The position numbers and the translations under genes were made by a program. Below are positions 36,846 through 48,725 of a DNA stretch of 64,000 nucleotides, one piece after another. The stretch's first letter is position 1; every line of letters begins with the position of its first letter. Source of the stretch: Sipunculus nudus (Eukaryota > Annelida > Sipuncula > Golfingiida > Sipunculidae); assembly GCA_026874595.1 (NCBI GenBank), contig CM049316.1, forward strand, positions 39,624,695 to 39,688,694, written 5' to 3'. The notes under the pieces are model-generated. The model had not been told where the DNA came from, made no database searches, and worked only from the letters and a program-made list of their open reading frames with translations.

Positions 36846-37183
36846 CAGGACAAAACATGTCCATAGTAAGACAGCACAGACAGACTCGTTACCAAGAAAA
36901 GGCAGGCCCTCTGCGAAACGCCCAGATAACATGAGGTTCACAAATCCTTATGCCTAGAGTGGCGAAACGCCAAACTGCTATGAATGTGCAGAGCCTGGAC
37001 ATGTCGCCGATGACTGTGACGTAAGATTACATAGAGTAGCGAATGGGGATTTTGCGGGCATCCCCCCGAAATCACTTAATAAAAGTATACACACAGGCCT
37101 AAGTCTACTCGACATAGCAGTAGAAATACAAGGAAACATAACTATGCAATTCTTAATGAAAGGGGATATTCACAGTAAATAGC
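36742..37183 (+). pseudogene. CCHC zinc-knuckle segment downstream of integrase
   Basis: A frame open from 36742 to a TAG at 36955-36957 continues in the same phase to another TAG at about 37,181. Immediately past the first stop it encodes CYECAEPGHVADDC (about 36,976-37,017), a perfect C-x2-C-x4-H-x4-C zinc knuckle. Such knuckles normally sit in Gag, and the Gag copy in this element has lost two ligands. Either this is a gag remnant of a second element, a rearranged copy, or a true 3' gene read through the TAG. Confidence 0.6.
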
Positions 37184-38392
37184 ATACAAGTCTTACTGTA
37201 CATGTATATATGTATATAAACGTGCCAAAAAAATACAAAAATAATAGTTTGATAAACTATTGTGTATATGTATTGTGTGTATATGTTAATATATTTGTGC
37301 GTGTATGTATGTATGTATATGTATGGGTGTGTATGTGTGTATGTATATATATATATATGTTTGTACCTTTGTTATAATATATTTTATTTCACTGTAATTC
37401 CTTCCCATTTGCAGAAAATGCAGTAGAGAGCATCTGACCCCACTACCTCTACTTACACATATTTCATTTGGTTGTAGATGAACTGACTCATCAGCCATGC
37501 ACCGCTGGCCATGGTCAAAGTTTTGTAAATACTACCCTTGTATTATAGGAGAAGATACTGCTGTTGTTGTTTTCATTTCAGGGGGCCCAATCTGGTATGG
37601 ACATCGATCCTGTCTCCTGATGACAATATCAGCCAGCAACAAATACAGTGACCCCGTGCTGCCAATTTAAGCCGTGCAGACAGAGTCAAAGGATTAATAT
37701 GGCTTAAAACATGGAACTTTCATGTAGAGAAACTGGACTGTATAGAATCATTTATGGACAGTTACATTAATTATAAACCATAGTCTAATGCATATCTTCA
37801 TACTCTTGTGCATTTTATATTATCATCTGATGTCACTTGTGTATTATATGTATATCTAATAAAATAGATCTTCTCTAAACTTCCACAACAACTATCAGAC
37901 TGCTAGTCCCTAATTCTCAGTAGTACTGTGTAGGGAGAGAAAACTCCCTACCCGCTGTTGGGATCCCGCTCCCAGGGATACCGAGCACTGGATAAACCTA
38001 CCTCCCCCCATCCAACATGGGAGTTAGGGGTTGGGTAGCCGGCTCACAGCCTATACACAGACTGCAAAGGCCGAGTTTGGGCCAAATAATTAACAAAAAC
38101 CAGTCCTCCCCTCCGTGACTCTCTAATGATATCACAGTGATCTCGAGGTTAGCTCACGTCTTGACTGGGTGGGTTGTTAAGAAATAGGGTATCATAATTA
38201 ATAAATTGTAACGTGAATGAAACGGAAGATGCTCCTCAGTTCATACAACAGTCTTGTGGACTAAGGCAGATGAAAGGCAATTAGTGGCCACCTGTAGGAA
38301 TTTATTCAGAAGAAACTATACAAAAAAAATAGATTACATAAAAACACATATATATACGAACCCAGTTCTGGCTGTCTAGGTTTTCCCTGGTA
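37184..38392. other. 3' flank of the Gypsy element; no 3' LTR found
   Basis: Contains TG/TA-rich simple repeats (37,260-37,355) and AT-rich sequence with no match by eye to the putative 5' LTR. ATGATATCACAGTGATCTCG at ~38,127 resembles the repeat preceding the element and may mark where the original target sequence resumes. Confidence 0.4.
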
Positions 38393-38700
38393 CACTGTTA
38401 AAAGTTGCACGTAAAATAACGGTGCTTTGCACCGGCAGCAAAGTTGACAGTGCAATGCACCGTTATTTTACGTGCAAAGAAATAACGCAGTGCGTTAAAT
38501 AACGTCGCATTGCACCGTAATTTTACAGCGCTTTGGGACGTAAATAAACGGTGCTTAGCCACGGGAAATAACGGGCATCTGTTATTTTACGGGACAATAT
38601 GCCGTTATTTTACAGTGCTAAGAGACGTGAATAAACAGTGATTTAAACTGGAATCAGGGCATTGCACCGTTATTTCACGGTGCTTTGATATGTAGAATAA
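38393..38700. repeat. Left subterminal repeat region of the CACTA-like element
   Basis: At least eight words of the type CGTTATTTTACG/CGTAAAATAACG and GCACCGTTATTT occur in both orientations, some forming local hairpins such as GCACGTAAAATAACGGTGC facing GCACCGTTATTTTACGTGC (38,407-38,477). In CACTA elements such subterminal motifs bind the transposase. Confidence 0.7.
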
Positions 38701-39813
38701 CAAAACATTGTTACTTTATAATAAATAACAGTGCTTTGCACTTGGAGCTATACACTGTTACAGGTTTCTATAATCTTTCTCAAAACGTTTCTGTCTTGTC
38801 ATTCCGGACGAACCCTTTATTTGTATCTGTGTACTTCAGGTTTCTCATAACATGTTTTTTAGATTTTACCAGTAAAAATATTACGAACGAAGTCAGACCT
38901 CCTTATGATGATAGAGTTGTAACTTTCTGTTTGACAGTCAAGTGTCCCGAAAATAAAATCAGGATATCCACAGAGGGAAATGCATCTTGGCTAATTTGGG
39001 AAATGGCATTAAAAATGCATGCTCACACATAATATCACACCACTTCTTTATTGTATGAAATATTCAACAGATCATCAACATGTACAACACGTGTACTTAA
39101 TGTATATAGTTATTCAGATTATACTGATCTTCCAAAAGGCATCATGAGGAAGCAAACATATTTAAACATTTTGACCACACTGCACGGCAGTTAAATCGTC
39201 TCCAACTAAACATTTAAAATTTGGCAATTAGTGCAATATTATTATGATTACTATTATGAATGCTGTGTGTTATCTCATTAAGGTTGCTGATCTTTTTAAC
39301 AATGGGGCCCAAACCTATTTATAATGTATCTTTGAAAAATAGATAAAAGTGCATCAATAAATTTATATTGTTGTAAATTAATGGTATCTTTAAAATAAAA
39401 GATGGTCAGAACACAAGTCAAACAATTGAAATGGATTTAACCTATATGTCACCAAATCTTTCTACAGTAAAGTCATCTACTTTGTGTGAAGCCTCTGATA
39501 ATGAATTCCAAAATAAAGTTCCTTGGTAAATAAATGATTTTTGCATCAATTAAATTCGAACTGGAGGGAGTTGAAGAGAATGCCTACACTGTAACAAGGG
39601 TGCAAATGTAAACGTTTTTCCATAAAAAAATAAGATAATTACCTGATTTAATTAAGGTACTTAACTTAAACACAAGAATATTAAAAGTGAAATAGTCGTT
39701 AACTGATATTTCCTATATTGTTGATATATTATAGAGGAAAATGCAGCATTAAAACATTAAATCTGATCAACCAGCTCTATTGACAGTGGGAGGGCAGTTA
39801 GAGGTGCATTCAA

Positions 39814-40006
39814 TTACCCCAAAATCAAGAAACCTGAAGGTCTTTTTAGTCCCTTGGGATACTCCAGGGTAAATATCCAAAATGACGCAAAGCAAGCCTG
39901 CAGTGGAAGTTGAAAAAACTTGAATGGGTTGACAGTTTCTGGCCATCCACCATATGTTACAGTGATGTTACAGTCCCCATCTTGAACATTAACAGGTGTT
40001 GGAGAT
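39814..40006 (-). CDS. Last exon of a transposon-borne gene (unrecognised)
   Basis: Ends in a stop codon after FASFWIFTLEYPKGLKRPSG. An acceptor at ATGAG (or at TATGCAG eight bases earlier) precedes it. With the first choice the phase joins that of the exon at 40460-40540. The F-x2-FWIFTLEYPKGLK ending resembles the C-terminus of a large uncharacterised animal protein group ending in F-YVFNLEYPK-LK, as I remember it; I do not know its function. Exon choice is inferred from splice signals and open frame. Confidence 0.45.
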
Positions 40007-40459
40007 CTCATTCCCTGCATACAAAATAATAAACAGAAAAGAGAGATTGTAAATGTAAGAAACATGAGAGAAATATGCAAGAATATAGTTCAGTGCAATT
40101 ATCCCTTTAATTTTTATATTTTTTTAGATTTTTTTCAAAGTCTGACGCTCTATCAATTTACATTACAGAAAATAAACTTTTGTTCTTTCTTCACAAAATT
40201 TAAACAATAACTACAAAAATAGTTTTCTTATGGTCAATGGGAACCTTTAGAAGTGAAAATAATTATACATTATTATATCAAATATATCTTTACATTTACA
40301 TTACAGACAATAACTGGCCAAGATTTTGTTCTATCTCCACAAAAAATTAACAATTTCAACATTTTTCTTTATATATGTATTTACTTAAAAAAAGGTTAAA
40401 ACTATCTTTAATACTTGCTGAATATATTAACATAAATATAATAGTTTTGAAAGAATTAC

Positions 40460-40540
40460 CTCTCCTCCATCTGCAATCCCATATTATCCTTGCATTCTCC
40501 AAACAGTGAAGGCAGTATCCTGTATAAAGGAGCTTTGCTT
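40460..40540 (-). CDS. Internal exon of the same transposon-borne gene
   Basis: An 81-bp open segment between acceptor TTTGCAG and donor GTAATT on the minus strand. It encodes SKAPLYRILPSLFGECKDN and a short acidic tail. ILPSLFGE fits the same uncharacterised protein group as the last exon. Phases are compatible if the downstream acceptor is the ATGAG one. Confidence 0.45.
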
Positions 40541-40568
40541 CTGCAAATACAAATACACAGATAATGCA

Positions 40569-40569
<1 letters not shown>

Positions 40570-40611
<42 letters not shown>
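40570..40611. repeat. (AT)n microsatellite
   Basis: Alternating AT run inside the CACTA-like element; another at 43,021-43,057. Confidence 0.9.
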
Positions 40612-40613
<2 letters not shown>

Positions 40614-42539
40614 GTGATACGAATCAGTTTGAATATCATACTCAATAACTGAAAGTTGATCGATTAATAATCATTTTTTTTCATTTTATGTGCCATATTA
40701 TTAACATAAAATCTGTTGTATAGATAAATAAATATTGACAGAGTAAATTAAGCCTAGCATGTACATCACACTGAAAGGTCAAGACTATACTTGTTAATAC
40801 TTATTCACTGCATAAGGATAACATTAATACTGTTTCCTGTTAAGTGCCCATCTTTCTAAAATCTATGAGAGAGTTAGAATATTTCATCGGAATAAAGAGA
40901 CTTCTTTTGAATGTGCATACCTGATCGTATATGAAAGGTTATGGAAAAAAATACATGATTTGATGATTTAATTATGAAATGTCCTTTTCCAGAATGATTT
41001 CTACAGACAATAGACCTGACAATGTATTTTTAAAGGCACAAATGAAAGTATGTGTAAATATGAAGTAATTAACAGTAAGGCTATGGGCCTGGATTTTATT
41101 TATTGTAACTGTAAATAATTATATTATTGATAATCAATAACCAAAATATCTGCAATGTTTTATAGGGAGTAAACGTGTTCCAAACTGCATAAAATTAAAA
41201 AAAATAGCCAATAATCAGCAGGTTTGACAAATGACACTGTAAGGTTAGAGATGGTCAGGTTAGCGTGGCTCAGCTCCATCAAGCTGCAAGCCAAAAAGTT
41301 TATTAGAATAAAAATGAATGGAGAGAATGAGAAACAGGCAGGCGAATTTAGGTCAGCATCACTGCTAATGTTCAATATGTAAGATACTTGGTTCACAGAT
41401 TATTAAACTCATCAGCTTATTCAAATTGCCATGGACTTTACAAAAGAAAATATGATTAAATTCAAACTTACCTTGGTGTACCTTTTCTGCAATGTTCTCT
41501 GCTAGGAATTTACCCTGCAACTGCTTGCCAGTGTAGTTGTGCACCTTGCACATCTTGCATTTGTACTTTGTTCACAGCTCTAAGTTTGGTAAGGCGTGGA
41601 ACATTTACGTCATCTTTCCTCTAATCATTGATGCATGTATGGCTCTCTGAACACCTGCACAAGTAGAACAAATTCTAGGAGTATATAAAAACAGAACTGA
41701 TAAACATGTAACCAACGAAAGACAATCTCAGCACCAGGCATATTAATAATATTTACAAAGTAAGTGCAGGTATATAAATTAATAAACAAAAGTGCTATAT
41801 TGCATATGAAAATGGTAAATATTGGGTCAACAAATGTTTTTACTCAGTGTATAAACAGAAAGGTGCAAAACCAGCATCACATGTGTACGAGGATTTATAA
41901 ATAGGAAGCAATATATATGCAGTACAGCCTTTATATTACAAAAGGATGTAACATTTGTAATTTCATTTACATATACTAGCTATTATAATATAACAAGGGC
42001 TACAGGCACAATGCAAACCTGTGTAATCTTTCCGGGTTCCCTGATGATAAACTTGACTATTATTTGAAAAGTTATTATTTTTAAGGGGTGACAAGTACAT
42101 GTATAAAGCAAGTACTACCAATTTTGAATCTTAGTACAAGTATACATGCGCTCAGTCTGATGCATACTGATGGATGAGATGTGGTATACCCCATTACAAA
42201 GGCCTATATGTGAGTGAGGGGGTGTCAAAAACCCCATCCAACCCATATTATGAATGGAAATTGCAACCCTGTACAACAGAGTTGGGGGGGGGGGGGGGTC
42301 TCTAACAAATTTCCAGTTGTGCAAACCTGGATATTACAGATGGTTTCACTAGGCCTTGCTAGAACAATTTGTTGGGGGGGGGATCAATCAGCTATGTTTT
42401 CCAACAAAAGTTCAATACCAACTTTAGTACTGGTATCAGTGAACGACAGTGACAGAGGTGGTGTCTTCCCTGTAGCTCAAATGACTTACAGTCAGCTGAG
42501 CTAAAAAGGCAGTATATTATTATGTGATGTTTAAACTTA

Positions 42540-42628
42540 CATAATTCCTATTCTTAAGAAATAGGAAAGCTGCCATGATGGTATCCAAATCTTCTTTGAA
42601 TTTACCACACTGATGGAAATGCTTGACC
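42540..42628 (-). CDS. Possible upstream exon of the same gene
   Basis: Minus-strand open segment between acceptor TTTTCAG and donor GTAAGT. It encodes MVKHFHQCGKFKEDLDTIM and then AAFLFLKNRNY. Good splice signals and codon-like sequence, but the link to the downstream exons is inference. A further possible exon lies at about 41,472-41,579 (encoding MCKVHNYTGKQLQGKFLAEN), whose phase I could not reconcile. Confidence 0.35.
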
Positions 42629-43014
42629 ATTTTCTGAAAACATAAACAGTATTTGGCTGTGCCTTAGCAGCCTTAATTTTCAGGCTCTCTCTCCCTCTCT
42701 CTCTCTCTCTCTCAAAAAGACTGGCTAAAATGTTAGCACTTTGGCTAGCATGGTATGTTTTTTTTTCTTCTAAAACATGTTAAGAAATTTAGGAAATTGT
42801 CTCAAAGCTGTTAATTATTTGTTTGGTCTGTGTTTTACTCTCTGTTTAAGCATCTGTTAAAAATATTTAAAAAAAAATAAAGGGACTTTGATATCTTAAT
42901 TTCTCAGGTTGACATGTGTAAGTGGGAAAACCTTATTCAAGGCCTCATTTAAAATCTAGTAAATAAATAATTCAAACCTGTTTTCAGTGGTGCCTTTACC
43001 AATATTTCACCTTT

Positions 43015-43059
<45 letters not shown>

Positions 43060-43596
43060 CATGTATATTTATACCATTCATGCATGATATGCACCCAGAC
43101 ATGGCCAGGTGTGTGTTTTGTGGGTCGGGGGGGGGGGGGGGGGGGGGTTGCTTCCTTTTTCCTAATTGGCAATTCCCTGAAACTAAAAAAGACTTAATCA
43201 TTAATGATAAACATTGGCATCAATGCAGGGAATGGGGGTTATATATCCCCCCTCCCCCACTTTTTTAACAAGGGGGATTGGTCAATGTAATCATCCCCAA
43301 CACTGATATTGAGCAAGTAACAATTACTTTTATATGTTGGACATGTAATATATTAATAATTAGAAAACTTGACTTTGTTTCCATTTCTGAGTTAACTGAA
43401 ATGTAAGGTTATCTAATAATCTAAACATGGTTTAGAGTTGACATTTAATGGAAACATAAAACCTGCACTTAATTAATATATAATATCAAGATCACACAAA
43501 TGTCACACATTATAAAATGTGTATATATATATAATATATATATACACATATATAGCCTACATAATATATATTTCCAACTCAATCACTCTTCTACCC

Positions 43597-43699
43597 TAGT
43601 CCATCTCTGGACCCTTGTGTCCTATGTTAGACCTGATGGACGGACACGGTGTCCGTCCATCAGGTCTAACATAGGACACAAGGGTCCAGAGATGGACTA
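43597..43699. mobile_element. 103-bp perfect palindromic element with 9-bp target duplication
   Basis: Left arm 43597-43647 (starting TAGTCCATCTCTGG) is exactly complementary to right arm 43649-43699 around a single G at 43648: 51 bp per arm with no mismatch. CTTCTACCC lies immediately left (43588-43596) and again immediately right (43700-43708). A 9-bp target duplication is typical of Mutator-like (MULE) transposons, so this looks like a minimal foldback MULE derivative consisting of two joined terminal repeats. A recent insertion, because the arms are still identical. It sits inside the CACTA-like element. Confidence 0.75.
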
Positions 43700-43983
43700 C
43701 TTCTACCCCTGCCAGTGACAGTCGCCCCCCCCCCCCCCCCCCCCCCAAACTGAGGGAACACATGAACGAGACTGGCCTCGTACCACTATACCATTACCAA
43801 CATACACTATTACACAGTATTAAAATAACAACTAAAACAGTAAAAAGATTTATGCCTACATATTAAAGAAGAACATTTTACCAATGAAGATGCTGGGTAA
43901 CTTCTGTGACTTTCAATTTCAGCAGCCAGCGGACGGACAAAAATGGCTTCTCTTCCCGCCGTGGAGTCAAAAGATCCAGGATG

Positions 43984-43991
43984 TTGACGTC
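43984..43991. promoter_or_regulatory. CRE-like TGACGTCA in GC-rich patch
   Basis: A palindromic TGACGTCA (CREB/ATF consensus) within a GC-richer 150-bp patch upstream of the minus-strand exons in the CACTA-like element. It could belong to that element's promoter. Position-based inference only. Confidence 0.3.
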
Positions 43992-44089
43992 ATGAGTGGC
44001 CCCGCTGATCACATGACGCGCGGTTTATTTCATCTGTACCGTCTGCTTTACACACGTGTCACACCATTTTCACAGACGCTCATCATTTG

Positions 44090-44193
44090 ACGTTGCATTT
44101 GGGCGTTATTCAACGCACATGAGCGTCTACATTGCAAAGCGGCGTAAATTTACAGTCTTATGCGCCGTTATTTTACGGCAATTTTTAACAGTG
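44090..44193. repeat. Right subterminal repeat region of the CACTA-like element
   Basis: Contains GGGCGTTATTCAACGC, GGCGTAAATTTACAG and GCGCCGTTATTTTACGGC before the terminal AACAGTG. These mirror the left-end motifs. Confidence 0.65.
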
Positions 44194-47100
44194 TACCTAT
44201 ATTCTTAGCTTCTGCAAAGCAGAAAGTAAGATAACGAAGGACCAGAGGCCCAGTGGCACAGAACACCATACGTCTGCAGTGTCCCATGCAGAGTCAATTA
44301 AGAGACCGGGCTATAGATTGAAACATTCGACTAACCGGGGGGATCCTCGGCTCATGTTTCAGTCATTCTAGCCATGCATCACCAGCTGTCTGGTCAACCA
44401 AAGAGCTGCATTTAGTGTCATCATTACCACGGAAATCTCCCCTGGTTACCATGATGTCATAGGGTTTTATAATTCCCTGGTAATACCAGAGAGAAGGTCA
44501 ATCTTGCAACACCTTATTGATGATGGTACCACTGGTCCTGATCTTCAGTTTCTGGTTAGATGAAATGACATAGATCTAAGAGTGAGTGCCCAACCTTATG
44601 ATTTAGGAAGTAGGTTCTGATATTAGATTCTTCAAACAGGAACTATCTCAGATGTCATAGATAATAGGCTATTATTGTTCTTCAGCATAACAAAGTTTAG
44701 ATCACCCACTGAATAGCCTTATAGTTTCACTCATTATGAGTGTATCATTAAGACAGTTGCTTCTTTCATTCTCGAAGACACTGTCCTTGGTAGATGGGTG
44801 TTTGTAACAGCATAGCAACACCCAATCACACTACCTAATCATTGCCTCAATGGCATTAATAGTTTCAGTTTCATTAGATACCAGCTTGTTTCATCGTCGA
44901 CTAGCTTAGGATATCACTGCGCACATAAAAAAGTAAACCTCCCCTGTGCCGACCTCTGTCTGTACGGAACATCCTGTAACTAGGTTTATAACTGTGCATC
45001 AGGGAAAGTCTCATTAGTTCCAGTCAGCTATAGATACACAAAATTAATATTCATTAGTCGACGGTCATGGGACAGCTCAGTCATTGGTTTGACTGGCTTT
45101 GAGTCACAATGTTGGTTGGAATTAGAAAACTTCATTTGTTTGTGCTCATATGCTCATGCAGATAACCTGAAAAATGTTGGTGTACTAAATTTTAATAAGG
45201 TTTTGTAAGGGCACCCACATTAATGCATAATTAATGACGTTTCGAACCGGATTGGCTTCACTCCATTCGGGTAGATTTGTGGTCATATAAACAAATAGTC
45301 TCTTACACAGACACACGATGGCGCTCCGCAACTACCAGTGGAAGAGGCTAATACACAGGAACCCTTTCTCTTGGCCATTGTAAACGTACAACAGTATCGT
45401 GAACGTTCAAGGTTGCCATGTACTAGACACACCATATTACACACGACTAATAACATAATTTGATTGAGAGGCTGAAGAGAGGTTCAAGCATCAGGTTTTT
45501 CTGTGACACTTTATATGTCAATTTTATATTCAGCCACGTGACGTACAAAGACTGAAAGGGGGAAGGGAACCAGCCTGAGTCTGCTTTCTGGTGGCTGGAA
45601 TAAAACACGGAACGGTGCGCGGAACAGGGTTTACTTTACGAAACGTAACACGTTGATAATTGTGACTAAAAGTGTCACCACTTGTATGTTGCTATATATC
45701 AGTAGGCAATAACTTAAATACAAGAGTTATTTGTCCAAAAATTCACACTTGCTTATGGGTTTCTGTAGACTTTATAAATTAAACAACAATACGTGTATTC
45801 ATTTATTACAACAGCTAGCATTTGTTCCCATTTTTCACGGGTATTAAATTAATCTCTTGTGCAAGTCAGTAAGACATTATAGGGGATATTAGGATTAATG
45901 ACTGATCAATAAATCGTTATAGAAAAATATCAGGATAAAACTTCAAAGACGATAAGCTCTTTTTTTCGTAAGATGAGCTAAAATTGTCATTTATAGCCTT
46001 GAATACCTCGTGTTTAATTGGTGTATAGACGTTCGTGAACGTTTGAATACGCTGTGTCAAGCTGAATCAGTTAAATCACGGGAGGAAATACGCTCTTTAC
46101 ACAGCGCTTACCTATAGGGCTACTGCCTATATCGTAAGGCGCTGTTTGTTATGACCTCTTATCCTGAATTGCAACACCAGAGGGGAGCACTGTATTTTTG
46201 TCCAATCAGCTAGATGAGACCTTGTGCTGGAAGACAAAGCCAAGCGAGGAATACACAGAGCCAATTATATTCATTTCTTTTTGAATGACAGCTCATCCCC
46301 AAGCGTAACCGTCTTAACAGGCCACAGGCTTAGAGAGAATTGCCCCTGACGTGGTTTGCTTAGGGCCTTGGCCACATAGAATGCTCGGCCGGTGAGCTGA
46401 AATTCAAACGAAACGTAACAACAAAGGCTGCGTGCACACCTCGCTTGCTGGTTTCAGTTCTGCAGACAACAGATACATGGCTACGCTGACACAGTCATAA
46501 TGTCATAATCGAATCGGTCGATGATGCGAGAATGCAGAGGGAGCAATTTAAATTCGACCGGAAACTCATTAAGTGGCGCTTGAAGCGCAGCAATGGGCGG
46601 AGCCAAGATGCCTGTCGAGTGTTTGTTTATTGGCATCTGATTGGCTGCTTGTCACATCATACGCACGTTTATTTCAGTGGAAAACGAAACGCCATCTGGT
46701 GTCTAAATATATCATAAACGGTCAAAGCTGGCAGCGTGAAAATCGGTTGCTTCTTTAGAAGCGCAAGATTTCCGCTGCCTCGGGAGCGTAGGGAGGAAAG
46801 TGTATGAAAATGAATTACGCTGTGCCGTTACAAGTACCAATCCCCGGTATATCAATGGAACCAATGTTACCAGTTGTACGTGGTGCACATTTAATGGAAG
46901 AGCCACCCCGTGTTCAGAGGGAAACAATGTTACCAACTGCACGCGGTGTAAAATAAATGGAACAGCCACATGAAACATCGGGATTACGAGACAGACAAAT
47001 TCTTGTTGACAACTGCATGCAATCACTCGCCGTGTTTCCCCGTAAATTCTTATTATGTTACGTGATTGTGGAGATTGCGCGTGTCCCATATAAAAAATGG

Positions 47101-47606
47101 CATTTTAGGAAATTTTATAAGCACAATCCTTGTACAGGCGATGTTTTTTTTTGTGTGTCCCTGCGTAGTGACCGACGGGATTATTGTTTTGACGTGTTCT
47201 TTTTTTTTATTAGTTTTGTCTGATAAGCCTGAAACTGTCTTTTTTTATAAACGCCAGCCTTAAATAGAAGCCGGTCTTGTTTAGACGCCAGGTGAAAGCA
47301 GCGTCTGAAAAAAATATATACGCCCGGGCGTCTTATTCAAGGAAATACGGTATACGACGTCGTACTACGCAGGAAATTTGCATGGCATATATGTGTGTCA
47401 CGGTACACCAACTCAACGTTTAGATAACAGGCGAACTATAGAACAAAGGCGGTCATATAGTTAATATAATTAAATGGCGAAATAGCTTTCTTTCATCAAA
47501 TTCTTATATAGCTTCTAGAGTAGAGTAGCTAACAGAAAATTAAAGCAAATATATGACCAAATACCTCTTCACTTGGAAGAGGTCTTATGATAATAATAAT
47601 GATGGT

Positions 47607-47637
<31 letters not shown>

Positions 47638-48216
47638 TTTTTTTTAATCTTATGATTTTACAACCAATGCTTACCACTATAGAATAAAGCAAACCGAACG
47701 CTATTATAGGTCGACGTATACAGCTTTTTTTTAAACATTTACCTAGATATTTCAAAGCGAAGTAAATGCAACTGATACTCTTTTTTTTTGTGTTCTGATG
47801 GTTTAATAGAGCAATGTGGAACGTCTTGCATATTTAACCTACTATGTACATATTCATTTCGTTCTTGCCCAATTACTGATAATGATTTAAATAAACCTAA
47901 CATATATCATACAAAATATTTATGAATGGTCAATTAGATCTTGTCAATTATGAATAATTAAGCGGTCCTCATATTTCTGTCGACACTCAGAGGTAATTAT
48001 TTTCGATATATTCGTTCATCTTTTTAATCAAGACATAAAGTAATAAAACCATTTATTATATTATTTGACGTGCGATTTTTCGAAATGTATGATTTTTCGA
48101 ACCGCCGAGATCTTCGAAAGCACGTTTCGTTATTATTTTGGATAATTTAGCAGAAAATGATGACTGTGGATTAATGGATCATATTATCGACTAAACATTA
48201 ATTATCTCAGCCGACA

Positions 48217-48290
<74 letters not shown>

Positions 48291-48668
48291 ACATAATTGA
48301 TAAGTTTCTTCGCGGAAGGCCAGCGGCTTTACCTACCAAATATGACACTAACAAATTAAAAACTGCGACAATTCAACGTAAATTCTGGAGAGACATATTA
48401 CACATTTTTTTAGGGAGAGCTGTTGCTATTTTCCATTAACAGATAAGATATAAGGCCAAAAAGGTACTTTTTTTTACTTTTTGTATGTTATTTTGCTAAA
48501 CAGGTACAAGTATACTACATAGCAAAGAAAATCTTATCAAAATTGTATATTCTTATCTTCTTGAAAGATGAAAATCAATATAAAAATGTTTGATACGGGA
48601 GGTTAAAATTTACGCGGGCGATGCCTGAGAACCCTACCTTTTTTGGCCTAAGATAAATCAATTCATAT

Positions 48669-48725
<57 letters not shown>

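Larger units (their letters stand above)
42284..43746. repeat. Cluster of long G/C homopolymers
   Basis: G15 at 42284-42298, G9 at 42374-42382, G21 at 43127-43147 and C22 at 43725-43746, in an otherwise AT-rich setting. They break up any open frame here. Run lengths may be unreliable in the assembly. Confidence 0.85.
38393..44193. mobile_element. CACTA/CMC-like DNA transposon, 5.8 kb
   Basis: Left end CACTGTTAAAAGTTGCACGT at 38393, right end the complement of CACTGTTAAAAATTGCCGT at 44193. Both continue into AAAATAACGG(T/C)GC, so the inverted termini match over about 35 bp. Subterminal regions (38,393-38,700 and 44,090-44,193) hold many further copies of CGTTATTTTACG-like words in both orientations, a hallmark of CACTA (EnSpm) elements. 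Both ends are flanked by TA: a 2-bp target duplication if the termini begin CACTG. Exon-like fragments of one gene lie inside on the minus strand. I saw no recognisable DDE transposase, so it may be non-autonomous. Confidence 0.7.

Noticed and set aside
37184-38125. 3' LTR of the Gypsy element
   Set aside because: I compared it by eye with 31,085-31,476 and found no shared block. Absence should be confirmed by alignment.
43500-43718. 72-codon frame across the palindrome
   Set aside because: It reads through a 103-bp palindrome and its target duplication; open by chance.
46712-47089. 125-codon minus-strand frame
   Set aside because: Low-complexity overlap with a weak ~65-bp repeat, no domain, and overlapping frames on the other strand are similar in length.
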